From Flavobacteriales bacterium (GTDB lineage Bacteria > Bacteroidota > Bacteroidia > Flavobacteriales_C > GCA-002722245), in assembly GCA_023251095.1 (NCBI GenBank), contig JAHEZL010000016.1:1-64000 (forward strand): a stretch of DNA of 64,000 nt. Reading direction: 5' to 3'. Each line of letters opens with the position of its first letter. The first letter of the stretch is position 1. Below, one piece after another: positions 23,795 through 32,598 of the stretch. The notes under the pieces were generated by a model. It searched no databases, was not told the DNA's origin, and was given only the letters and a program-made list of their open reading frames with translations. The translations under genes were made by a program, and so were the position numbers.

Positions 23795-26041
23795 GTGACT
23801 TTGAAATTTATATCCGCATCCTTACTATGTGTTTTTTGCACAACTTTAAATGCACAGCAAAACGACACCGAAGCTAAAATTGATAAATTGATTTCGTCGA
23901 TGACCCTCGAAGAAAAAGTAGGGCAAATGACGCAACTTACTTTAGCAATGGTATGCAAAGGAGAAGCTTTTGATGACAAAAAAAACATTGAAATTGATCC
24001 GGTTAAACTGGATTCTGTTTTATTAAAATATCACGTTGGTTCAATTTTAAATACCGGCACACATACTTTACCAAGAGAAAAATGGTATGAATTGATTACT
24101 CAAATTCAAAAAGTAGCCGCTGAAAAAACAAGATTGAAAATTCCGGTTTTGTACGGAGTAGATGCCATTCATGGAGCTACCTATACTCAAGGCTCTACCC
24201 TCTTTCCACAGGAATTGGCAATGGCTGCAACATGGAATCCTTCATTGGTTGAAAAGGCCGGAGCCATCTCCGCTTACGAAGTACGAGCTTCTGCTATTCC
24301 ATGGAATTTTTCCCCGGTTTTGGATTTAGCACGACAACCTTTATGGTCGCGGTTTTTTGAAACTTTTGGTGAAGATCCTTACCTCGCAACGCAAATGGGA
24401 AATGCCATTGTTCAAGGATATCAAGGCAAAGATTTCAACCATCCCGAAAAAGTAGCAGCTTGCTTAAAACACTATGTGGGCTATAGCTTTGCTTTCAGCG
24501 GAAAAGACAGAACACCTATCCTGATGCCCGAAAGATTACTGAGAGAATATTACCTCGTGCCTTTTCAAAACGCCATTAAAAACGGCGCAATGACAGTGAT
24601 GGTAAATTCCACTGAAATTAACGGAACTCCGGTTCATGCGGATTACCACATCCTCACAGAAATTTTAAAACAGGAATTGAATTTTCAAGGTTTTGCTGTT
24701 ACCGATTGGGAAGATATCATTATGTTGCATACCGTTCATAAAATTGCACCTACTTACAAAGATGCTATTGCAATGGCCATCAATGCCGGAATTGATATGA
24801 GCATGACTCCTTTAGATGTTTCTTTTTGCAAATTGTTAACTGAACTCGTTAAGGAAGGCAAAGTACCAATAAGCAGAATTGACGATGCCGTGAGAAGAAT
24901 CCTTCGCGTGAAATATAAACTGGGATTGTTTGAACATCCTTACTATGAAATGAAATCTTACCCGAAATTCGGATCAGCTGAATTCGCAGAGCAAAACTTA
25001 CAAACTGCTTTAGAGAGCATCACACTTTTAAAAAACAAAAACGACATTTTGCCTTTAAGCAAAAACAAAAAAGTTTTGGTAACAGGTGTTGCTGCCAATT
25101 CATTAAACCCTTTGAATGGCGCATGGACCCACACCTGGCAAGGTGTTGAAACAAAATTTAATCCTACAAACAAAAAAACAATTCTTCAGGCTATGCAAGA
25201 TGAAATCGGCGGAGATAAAGTTGTGTTTGTACAAGGAACCGATTACGATAAAGATCTGAATATAGCTCTCGCTGTGAAAGAAGCACAAAATGTGGATTAT
25301 ATTATTGTGTGCTTAGGAGAAAAACCAAGCACTGAAAAACCGGGTGATATTGATGATTTAACTATGGACAAGGCCCAACTCAACTTAGTAAAAGAATTGG
25401 CCAAAACAGGAAAACCTATCATCTTGGTTTTAGCTGAAAATCGACCACGCATCATCTCTGAAATTGAACCTTTGGTAGACGCCGTTGTAATGACTTATCA
25501 TTTAGGCAATGAAGGCGGACGAGCTATCCCTGAAATAATTTTCGGCGATGTCAATCCAAGCGGAAAATTACCTTTCACCTATCCGAGATTCACAGGATCA
25601 TTCTCCACTTACGATTACAAAGCTTCTGAAACCAGAGATCAAACTTTTGGCTTCAATGAAATCAATCCTCAATATACTTTCGGTTCAGGATTGAGCTACA
25701 CCAGATTTCAGTATAGTAATTTAACGATTGATAAAAATAAAATCAGTGAATCCGACAGTATTAAAGTTTCTGTTGAAGTCACCAATACCGGAAGCAGAGA
25801 AGGAAAAGAAGTGGTGCAACTGTATGTGCGCGATGAATACGCCAGCATCACCCCATCGAACAAACGCCTGAAAGGATTTTCAAAAGTAAATCTCAAAGCA
25901 GGAGAAAGCACGGTTGTTACTTTTATCATTCACCCTAAAGATTTGGCTTTTGTAAATGCAAAAAACGAATGGCTAACTGAAGCCGGTGATTTTACCGTGA
26001 TGATTGATAAAATGAGTAAAGGGTTTTTGTTGAGTAAATAA
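23795..26041 (+). CDS. GH3 beta-glucosidase, exported
   Basis: 748 residues starting at GTG 23795; the start is supported by the signal peptide that follows (KFISASLLCVFCTTLNAQ). Domains in order: the (alpha/beta)8 barrel with GVDAIHGATYTQGSTLFPQE, KHYVGY (225-230) and nucleophile Asp304 in VTDWEDI; the alpha/beta sandwich with LLKNKNDILPL and GEKPSTEKPGD; and a C-terminal FnIII-like domain (VEVTNTGSREGKEVVQLYVRD). It releases glucose from beta-linked oligosaccharides, probably in the periplasm. It is the last gene of the glucan operon and is followed by an intrinsic terminator. A paralogue with a lipoprotein signal lies at 55046. Confidence 0.95.
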   Translation: MTLKFISASLLCVFCTTLNAQQNDTEAKIDKLISSMTLEEKVGQMTQLTLAMVCKGEAFDDKKNIEIDPVKLDSVLLKYHVGSILNTGTHTLPREKWYELITQIQKVAAEKTRLKIPVLYGVDAIHGATYTQGSTLFPQELAMAATWNPSLVEKAGAISAYEVRASAIPWNFSPVLDLARQPLWSRFFETFGEDPYLATQMGNAIVQGYQGKDFNHPEKVAACLKHYVGYSFAFSGKDRTPILMPERLLREYYLVPFQNAIKNGAMTVMVNSTEINGTPVHADYHILTEILKQELNFQGFAVTDWEDIIMLHTVHKIAPTYKDAIAMAINAGIDMSMTPLDVSFCKLLTELVKEGKVPISRIDDAVRRILRVKYKLGLFEHPYYEMKSYPKFGSAEFAEQNLQTALESITLLKNKNDILPLSKNKKVLVTGVAANSLNPLNGAWTHTWQGVETKFNPTNKKTILQAMQDEIGGDKVVFVQGTDYDKDLNIALAVKEAQNVDYIIVCLGEKPSTEKPGDIDDLTMDKAQLNLVKELAKTGKPIILVLAENRPRIISEIEPLVDAVVMTYHLGNEGGRAIPEIIFGDVNPSGKLPFTYPRFTGSFSTYDYKASETRDQTFGFNEINPQYTFGSGLSYTRFQYSNLTIDKNKISESDSIKVSVEVTNTGSREGKEVVQLYVRDEYASITPSNKRLKGFSKVNLKAGESTVVTFIIHPKDLAFVNAKNEWLTEAGDFTVMIDKMSKGFLLSK

Positions 26042-26138
26042 AGCTCCCTATTTAAAGAACTTACTTAAGTTTACAAGAGCATCAATAGATGCATACAAGG
26101 TGTTCGAACAAGCGTCGGCGGACTCCACCAAAAATGAA

Positions 26139-26175
26139 GAAAAGTGTAGGAAAGTGAAATTTTCTACACTTTTTT
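26139..26175. terminator. Intrinsic terminator of the glucan operon
   Basis: AAAAGTGTAG (26140-26149) pairs with CTACACTTTT (26164-26173), followed by T-run. The complementary A-run before it makes it usable for the convergent fic gene as well. Confidence 0.8.
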
Positions 26176-26187
26176 ATTTTCAGTTAT

Positions 26188-27288
26188 TTATCTCAATACA
26201 TAATTCGTACTTCTTCCCCCTTCTTCTCCTTTTTTCAATATTTTTTTATCCATCAAATCCTGAATATCACGTAATGCCGTATCTGCTGAGCATTTAGCAA
26301 TTTTAGCCCATTTGGAAGAAGTGAGATTTCCCTCAAACCCATCGAACAATTTATTAATCAGCAAGCGTTGCCTTTCATTGATAGCAGCGGAAGTTTGTTT
26401 GTCCCAAAATTGCGCTTTTTTTAATACTCTTTTAAATGTTTCTTCAGTAGTATCTAAAGCTCCATCCAAACAATTTAAAAACCACTGTAACCACTCAGTG
26501 ATATCCAATGTTCCTTTTTGAGTTTTTTCGAGTATCTCATAATACTTATTTCTCTCCTTCCGGATTTGTGCCGACATACTATAAAAACGATGTTGATCAC
26601 CATCTGACCTCGCGAGTTGCATATCAGCTATTGCACGTGCAATCCGTCCGTTTCCATCATCAAAAGGGTGAATTGTTACGAACCATAAATGTGCTATAGC
26701 TGCTTTTAATACAGGATCTAAAACCTGTTCAGCATTGAACCATTTTAGAAAAACTTTCATTTCCTTCTCCAGAATATCCCCTTCCGGAGCTTGATAATGA
26801 ACGCGTTCACGCCCCATTGAACCAGAAACTACTTGCATAGGACCTTTATTGCTGTCCCGCCAATCGCCAACAATTATTTTATGCATACCACTTCTCCCCG
26901 ATGGAAACAAGGCCGAATGCCAACCAAACAAACGATCTTTGGTTAAAGTTTTATCGAAATTCTGAGTGGCATCCAACATCATTTCCACAACTCCATCAAT
27001 ATTTCTGTCGGAAGCAACAAGTCCGGCAATATCCATTCCTAAACGACGTGCAATAGATGATCGCACCTGATCAGGATTTAATATTTCTCCTTCGATTTCT
27101 GTAGATTTTAAAACATCAAGAGTAAGCGTTTGCAATAGCGTTTCGTTTTTTATTGCAAAACCCAGCACTTCCATATAGCCTTTCAATCGCCCCTGCTTAT
27201 GTCTGACCTTAGTTAAGGAAGGGATTAAGACAGTATTATCCCAGTTGAATTCCGGCCAATTTTTTAATTGATGAATGTATTTTGCCAT
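26188..27288 (-). CDS. Fic/DOC family AMP-transferase with DUF4172-type N-terminus and winged-helix C-terminus
   Basis: 366 residues from the ATG at 27288 (MAKYIHQLKNWPEFNW); an upstream ATG-containing extension to 27321 runs into the operator array and is unlikely. The Fic motif HPFDDGNGRIAR is at 207-218. The inhibitory helix motif STEIEG (S-x3-E-G) is at 62-67, making it a class II Fic protein whose glutamate keeps it inactive until relieved. The C-terminal ~80 residues (LLINKLFDGFEGNLTSSKWAKIAKCSADTALRDIQDL) form a winged helix-turn-helix. It would transfer AMP to a target protein hydroxyl. The promoter carries four copies of TTCTCCGCA, which suggests autoregulation by the C-terminal domain. 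No toxin-antitoxin partner is seen. Confidence 0.93.
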   Translation of the reverse strand: MAKYIHQLKNWPEFNWDNTVLIPSLTKVRHKQGRLKGYMEVLGFAIKNETLLQTLTLDVLKSTEIEGEILNPDQVRSSIARRLGMDIAGLVASDRNIDGVVEMMLDATQNFDKTLTKDRLFGWHSALFPSGRSGMHKIIVGDWRDSNKGPMQVVSGSMGRERVHYQAPEGDILEKEMKVFLKWFNAEQVLDPVLKAAIAHLWFVTIHPFDDGNGRIARAIADMQLARSDGDQHRFYSMSAQIRKERNKYYEILEKTQKGTLDITEWLQWFLNCLDGALDTTEETFKRVLKKAQFWDKQTSAAINERQRLLINKLFDGFEGNLTSSKWAKIAKCSADTALRDIQDLMDKKILKKGEEGGRSTNYVLR

Positions 27289-27291
27289 ATT

Positions 27292-27387
27292 ATTCTCCGC
27301 ATATTTGCGGTAAATATACACGATATTCTCCGCACAAACAATTTATTCTCCGCATTTTTGCGGAGAATAAAGCGATTGTTCTCCGCA
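27292..27387. promoter_or_regulatory. Four-copy operator array upstream of fic
   Basis: Copies of [A/G]TTCTCCGCA start at 27292, 27325, 27345 and 27378. Copy 1 has a partial complement (TGCGGTAAAT), and copy 3 is part of a perfect 28-nt palindrome (12-bp arms 27343-27354 and 27359-27370, loop TTTT). They lie between the fic start codon and the upstream gene. Confidence 0.75.
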
Positions 27388-27483
27388 CAACTCTTAAACG
27401 GATTAACGACAGGAATGTATCTGCTCAAAATTCACAGTGATAACAAATGTTCCTTACATAAAATCATCAAGGAGTAAACGGGA

Positions 27484-28005
27484 CTAATTAGTAGTAACTC
27501 CCCCGCTAAGTGATTTTTTTAGCGCGTCAAACTCCTCTTTGATCTTGGCTTTATATTCCGAATTGAAAACAAATTTTCCCTGAGTAGTATCGAGAAAAAT
27601 TTCTTCTGTGGGTTTATCAAAATGAAGATCAGCGTTATTGGCAGGCAGAGGGAGCATTTCCACCACATACACCATACTCATGTCGTCCGCAATGATTCGG
27701 GGTGGAATATAGGTGCTGATCCTGATGATTTGTTTGAGATATCCCGGTTTTTCAAATTCAACAGTCACTGTTTTATTATAGAAGGAGGAGAATTTAAATT
27801 TCCCGTCTTTTTTCGTGATTCCCTCTGCTATAACAGCGGTATTGTCGATAACCGTTATTTTCACACTGTCCAAAAGTACCCCCGATGCTTTAACCGTACT
27901 CTTAAAAGTAGCCAAGGGTCGTTGCGCCATAATTGGCACAGAAAAAGTAATTAGAACAATAAAAACACAGAGAAAGATTTTGGAAGTGATTTTTGGGTTT
28001 GTCAT
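27484..28005 (-). CDS. Exported carboxypeptidase-regulatory-like domain protein
   Basis: 173 residues with a signal peptide ending IMAQ. Residues 30-110 (KSTVKASGVLLDSVKITVIDN, ITKKDGKFKFSSFYNKTVTVEFEKPGYLKQIIRIST) form a CarboxypepD_reg-like/CNA-B-like beta-sandwich. The C-terminal ~60 residues are charged and may be helical. Such domains occur alone or in front of TonB receptors in Bacteroidota; function is unknown. The gene stands alone between the fic control region and a small protein on the other strand. Confidence 0.7.
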   Translation of the reverse strand: MTNPKITSKIFLCVFIVLITFSVPIMAQRPLATFKSTVKASGVLLDSVKITVIDNTAVIAEGITKKDGKFKFSSFYNKTVTVEFEKPGYLKQIIRISTYIPPRIIADDMSMVYVVEMLPLPANNADLHFDKPTEEIFLDTTQGKFVFNSEYKAKIKEEFDALKKSLSGGVTTN

Positions 28006-28170
28006 TTGCTAAAGTTTTTTGATTCACGAATAATACCGTTTGCAAATGACTTACATAATTCCATCATGATCAAGTGAAATGCCCGCCAATTTAAGCTTGT
28101 CAGTATTTTGTCCGATACTATTTATGGAAAGATCGTGATTTATTAAGGAAAAGATTAATTTAGAATCCCA

Positions 28171-28377
28171 ATGAAAAACACCACCAAACTCAAAAACATT
28201 CTTCAACTGTACACCATATCCCTCGATATGAATGACGATGACAACATTATTTTAACTGCCATCAACAAAAGAACCAAAAGCAGAGAAACTTTTATTGACA
28301 AAGCCTATACTGTGGTGATAAGAAAAGCGTTTAGTCATATGTTGAAAGAAATGAAAATAAATGATGAGAGAGACTGA
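28171..28377 (+). CDS. Small conserved-looking cytoplasmic protein, unknown function
   Basis: 68 residues, charged, without signal or membrane segment (KLKNILQLYTISLDMNDDDNI). The regular length, codon use like its neighbours and position 57 bp before the giant secreted protein gene support a real gene, and I have a vague memory of similar Bacteroidota proteins. No function can be assigned. Confidence 0.5.
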   Translation: MKNTTKLKNILQLYTISLDMNDDDNIILTAINKRTKSRETFIDKAYTVVIRKAFSHMLKEMKINDERD

Positions 28378-28434
28378 AAACGTTTTAAGATTCAGACAAA
28401 CATTTAGTACCTTCACTCCGGATAAGAAATTTTA

Positions 28435-31400
28435 ATGCCCTCAGTTGTAAAAAATATCATTGGTATTCTGTGCTTTATTTTATTGCTCAGTCCCGTTCGG
28501 TTATCCGCTCACGCCAATAACAACAATACTTCCGCAAGATTTATTCAAAACAAAAACCAATGGCCCTCTCCCGTTTTATTTGGAGTGAAACTGAGCTACG
28601 GAATGATTTTTATTGAAAACGACGGCTTGACCTTTAATGTCAATGATCCCAACATTATTCACCAGCAACACGAATACTCACACCATTCGGCACCCGATCC
28701 GGGAAACAACCTTCCCTCCCATTCTTTTAAAATTCATTTCGACGGAAGTCAAACGCCCACTGCTGAAGGAAAATCGCCTTTTAAGGATTATGTCAATTAT
28801 TTCATAGGAAAGGATTCCTCCAAGTGGGCCGGCAACGTGCCTGTTTTCGGAGAAGTGTATTTAAACAACCTCTATCCCGGTATTGATTTGCATATCTATG
28901 AAAGCAACGGACACTTTAAATACGATTATATTGTAAATCCCGGTGCCGATGCTTCTCTCATCCGCTTTCATTACGAAGGAATACGCTCAAAAATTGAAAA
29001 TGAAAATATTGTTTTGTCTTCAGCCATCGGCGACTTTATTGAAAATGCCCCGGTCACTTATCAAATCACAGCTCAAGGCAAAAAAGCAATCGCTTCTCAT
29101 TACCAATTCAACGATAAAGGATACAGCATACAAACCGCTGCTTTTGATGCTTCGCTGCCTTTGATCATTGACCCCGAAATGGTATTCGCTTCTTTTTCGG
29201 GATCATTGGCCGACAACAGAGGATTCACTGCAACCTACGACAATTCAGGGTTTTTGTATGTTGGTGGTGTTGCTTTTGGCATAGGATACCCAACAACAAC
29301 AGGTGCTTATCAAAATAATTTTAACGATGGAGGAAATGATATCGTAGTGAGTAAATACTCTGCCGACGGAAGTAAATTTTTGTTTTCTACTTATATCGGA
29401 GGAACATTCGGTACTGAAGAACCCCACAGTATGGTGGTTGACAAAAACAATCAGCTCATGATTATGGGAAGTACCGGTTCTTACGACTTTCCAACTACCC
29501 TTTCGGCCTATGACAATACTTTCAACGGCGGGACTTCCACCACTATTTTTTCATTTTCCTATTATTCGGGAACCGATATATTCATTACAAAACTAAATGC
29601 CGCAGGATCGGCGTTGATAGGCTCAACTTATATTGGAGGCAGCGACAATGACGGATTGAACGACGAAGCATTTTCTTCCGATTTATCATACAACTACGGA
29701 GATTATTTCAGAGGAGAAATCATTACCGATAACGCAGGAAACGCCTACGTAGCAAGTACTACTAAATCAACCAACTTCCCTATTTCTTCGGGATTTCAAA
29801 CTTCCTTCGGAGGAGGAAATCACGATGGGGTTATCATGAAATTAAATAAAAATTTATCGGCGCTGGTATGGAGTTCCTATTTGGGCGGCAGCGATGATGA
29901 TGCGGCTTATTCCATGCAATTCGACAGCAACTCAGATTTATACATAGCAGGCGGCACCAACAGCACTAATTTCCCTACAACAGCAGGAGTGCTCCATAAA
30001 AATTCCCTCGGCGGAATTGATGGTTACCTCGCTCACATCTCCTCCAATGGAAAAACTTTAAAAAGCTCTACTTATCTAGGAACTTCATCTTACGACCAAT
30101 GTTATTTTGTTCAGCTCGACCATCACAACAATGTTTTTGTGTACGGACAATCGGCAGGAAATTATCCGGTTACACCTGCAAACGTTTATTCCAATGCCAA
30201 TAGCGGACAGTTCATTCACAAAATGAACAGTACACTTACCTCCACTATATTTTCAAGTGTATTTGGAGGAGGCGACAAAATACAATTATCACCTACTGCT
30301 TTTTTGGTAAGCAATTGTGAAGACATATATATCTCGGGATGGGGCGGCGCTTCAAATTCAAGCTACAGAGACAATGTATATCCATCCAGTTCGGCCTTGG
30401 TTGGAAAAACCTATAACTTACCAATAACGCCCGATGCCTACCAACACAACACCGACGGCAGTGATTTTTATGTTGCGGTTTTTAGCAAAGACATGCAGAA
30501 TTTAAAATACGCCACTTACCTCGGAGGACCTGCCACTGCTGAGCATGTAGACGGAGGGACGAGTCGTTTTGATAAAAAAGGGAATATTTATCAGGCCATC
30601 TGCGGCGGATGCGGCGGCTTATCGGATTTCCCTACCACACCCGGTGTGGTTTCTACCATAGATCAATCCAATGTTGGAGCGCAATGCAATGAAGTCGGCG
30701 TTAAACTGGCTGCCTCTAAATTATCTGCTGCCATTAGCGGAAGTGTTGATTCCACAGCCTGCTTAAACGAACCTGTTACTTTTAAAAATCAAAGCAACGG
30801 AGGAATAAGCTATTTATGGAAGTTTGGAACCGGCGACAGCAGCACTGCATTTGAACCGGTGTACAAGTTTAAAAATCTGGGCGATTATAAAATAACATTG
30901 CTGGCAACCAATCCCGAAGGCTGTCCGCCCATTGACACTGCCTTTATGACTTTACATATTCATCCTCCTTTGCAAATTGTAATGGTAGACGATACTATTT
31001 GTCCGGGAAGCAGCGTAACACTCACCGCATCAGGCGCGACTTCCTACACCTGGAAACCTGCAGCCACACTTAATAAATCCAGTGGCCCACAGGTAATAGC
31101 AACTCCCAAAGCAAATACAAAATATGTGGTAAATACCAATGGCAGTTATTGCATAGTAGACACGGCTTCCGTAAACATCTCTTTGCATTCTCTGGCGCAT
31201 CAAATCAGTCCGAATGATTCGGCTTGTGCAGGCGACGCCCATCCGCTCTTTGCAAAAACAGGCTCTTCTTTTCAGTGGACACCCGCACAATATTTCAGCA
31301 ATGCTGCAAGCGGACAAACAACGGTATCTCTTCAGCAATCGAAAACACTTTATGTTAGTTTTAAAACACCGGCTGGCTGTCAGGTAAAAGATTCTGTTTA

Positions 31401-32379
31401 TGTGAAAATCATTCCTCCTCCCGTCTTTAACATCCATCAGGATTCATTGATTTGTTATGGAAAATCTTTGGTTCTTGATCCGGGGATGAACGGAAATTAC
31501 AGTTATTCATGGACACCGGTTAGCGGACTAGATAATTCAAAAATAAAAAAGCCAAAAGCACAACCCAACAGTTCCACTTTGTATACCGTTGCGGTGACCA
31601 ACATGTGCGGAAAAGACATTTCTACCTATCAGGTAAACGTATCAAAAGTACGAACTGAAATCTGTCCCGATTCCACCATTTGTCCGGGAGACTCCCTTGC
31701 ATTATGGGCCAACGGTGGCATGCAATATTTATGGTCGCCGGCAAACACTTTAAGCAGCACTTCGGTTTACAATCCTCTTGCTTTTCCTTCCGCTGATACT
31801 GAATACAAAGTGGTGATCAGCAATGCCGACCATTGCAGTGATTCAGCCTACACCAAAGTACACATCGCTACAATACCCTACACCTCTATCGATAGTGTTT
31901 ATGTGATCGAATACGGCAATGACTTACAAATCAACAGCTCTTACAAAAACTATATGTTATGGTCGCCGGCCACCGATCTTTCCTGCACGGAATGTGCGAG
32001 TCCGTTGGTGAAACTTCCTGAAAACGACATCACTTATCAATTTGAATTATTCGATCGCAGAGGATGTTATTTCAAAGATTCTGTGAATGTATATGTCATC
32101 CGAAAAGTATATGTACCAAACGCTTTTACGCCCAATGGCGATGGAAAAAACGACATCTTTTATTTCAGCAGCGTAAGTGTAAATGAAGATTTCGAACTCA
32201 TGATTTTCAATCGCTGGGGAGAACTCATCTTCACCAGTTATGATATTGATGAAGGGTGGAATGGTCAGTACAATGGTAAAAACGCACAAATCGACACCTA
32301 CGTATGGAAGGTGCGCTACCGCAGGGATCACACCTTAACATGGAAAGAGGAAATCGGGAAAGTTAGTTTGGTGAGGTAG
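28435..32379 (+). CDS. Giant SBBP-repeat/PKD protein with gliding-motility (T9SS type B) C-terminal domain
   Basis: 1314 residues with a signal peptide ending RLSAHA. The N-terminal region (ARFIQNKNQWPSPVLFGVKL) is the DUF7948-type domain. Next come SBBP beta-propeller repeats (repeating FSTYIGG, GSTYIGGSDND, SSYLGGSDDDA, about residues 240-700). A PKD domain follows (SNGGISYLWKFGTGDSSTAFEPVYKF, about 785-850) and then several Ig-like repeats opening with ICPGSSVTLTASG, ICYGKSLVLD and ICPGDSLALWANG. The C-terminus (VYVPNAFTPNGDGKND to IGKVSLVR) is the CHU_C domain, the T9SS type B sorting signal. It is exported through T9SS, probably as an adhesin or surface layer protein. It is a single gene. 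Confidence 0.9.
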   Translation: MPSVVKNIIGILCFILLLSPVRLSAHANNNNTSARFIQNKNQWPSPVLFGVKLSYGMIFIENDGLTFNVNDPNIIHQQHEYSHHSAPDPGNNLPSHSFKIHFDGSQTPTAEGKSPFKDYVNYFIGKDSSKWAGNVPVFGEVYLNNLYPGIDLHIYESNGHFKYDYIVNPGADASLIRFHYEGIRSKIENENIVLSSAIGDFIENAPVTYQITAQGKKAIASHYQFNDKGYSIQTAAFDASLPLIIDPEMVFASFSGSLADNRGFTATYDNSGFLYVGGVAFGIGYPTTTGAYQNNFNDGGNDIVVSKYSADGSKFLFSTYIGGTFGTEEPHSMVVDKNNQLMIMGSTGSYDFPTTLSAYDNTFNGGTSTTIFSFSYYSGTDIFITKLNAAGSALIGSTYIGGSDNDGLNDEAFSSDLSYNYGDYFRGEIITDNAGNAYVASTTKSTNFPISSGFQTSFGGGNHDGVIMKLNKNLSALVWSSYLGGSDDDAAYSMQFDSNSDLYIAGGTNSTNFPTTAGVLHKNSLGGIDGYLAHISSNGKTLKSSTYLGTSSYDQCYFVQLDHHNNVFVYGQSAGNYPVTPANVYSNANSGQFIHKMNSTLTSTIFSSVFGGGDKIQLSPTAFLVSNCEDIYISGWGGASNSSYRDNVYPSSSALVGKTYNLPITPDAYQHNTDGSDFYVAVFSKDMQNLKYATYLGGPATAEHVDGGTSRFDKKGNIYQAICGGCGGLSDFPTTPGVVSTIDQSNVGAQCNEVGVKLAASKLSAAISGSVDSTACLNEPVTFKNQSNGGISYLWKFGTGDSSTAFEPVYKFKNLGDYKITLLATNPEGCPPIDTAFMTLHIHPPLQIVMVDDTICPGSSVTLTASGATSYTWKPAATLNKSSGPQVIATPKANTKYVVNTNGSYCIVDTASVNISLHSLAHQISPNDSACAGDAHPLFAKTGSSFQWTPAQYFSNAASGQTTVSLQQSKTLYVSFKTPAGCQVKDSVYVKIIPPPVFNIHQDSLICYGKSLVLDPGMNGNYSYSWTPVSGLDNSKIKKPKAQPNSSTLYTVAVTNMCGKDISTYQVNVSKVRTEICPDSTICPGDSLALWANGGMQYLWSPANTLSSTSVYNPLAFPSADTEYKVVISNADHCSDSAYTKVHIATIPYTSIDSVYVIEYGNDLQINSSYKNYMLWSPATDLSCTECASPLVKLPENDITYQFELFDRRGCYFKDSVNVYVIRKVYVPNAFTPNGDGKNDIFYFSSVSVNEDFELMIFNRWGELIFTSYDIDEGWNGQYNGKNAQIDTYVWKVRYRRDHTLTWKEEIGKVSLVR

Positions 32380-32409
32380 TTCGTTTTTCAACAATCAAAA
32401 TTATTTAGG

Positions 32410-32448
32410 GATTGCTTCATTTTTTGAGTACAAAAAATCTCGCAATGA
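32410..32448. repeat. Palindromic REP-like repeat, copy 3 (partial)
   Basis: ATTGCTTCATTTTTTGAGTAC...TCTCGCAATG. It closely matches the left half of the repeat at 7763 in reverse orientation, with the same GAGTACAAAAA spacer, so it is a half-copy. Confidence 0.7.
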
Positions 32449-32499
32449 ACTGTGTGTGTGTACTTCAGGAAACGGGCAGGTAACTTCGTGCGAAGGCCC

Positions 32500-32593
32500 G
32501 AGCCAAGAGGCGGGCGTGTGAAAGGTTTTTCGTGTGAGGGCAGCATCTCTTGGCTCTTGATTTTTTGTTACTTTTTCATCAAGGAAAAAGTAA
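32500..32593. repeat. Second palindromic family in the gap before pgpH
   Basis: GAGCCAAGAG (32500-32509) pairs with CTCTTGGCTC (32547-32556), followed by a hairpin TTACTTTTTC/GAAAAAGTAA (32568-32593). The set resembles a dispersed Bacteroidota repeat; no coding content. Confidence 0.55.
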
Positions 32594-32598
32594 GAAAA

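Noticed and set aside
32568-32593. Hairpin as a rho-independent terminator for the giant T9SS gene or pgpH
   Set aside because: No uninterrupted T-run follows on either strand; it belongs to a repeat.
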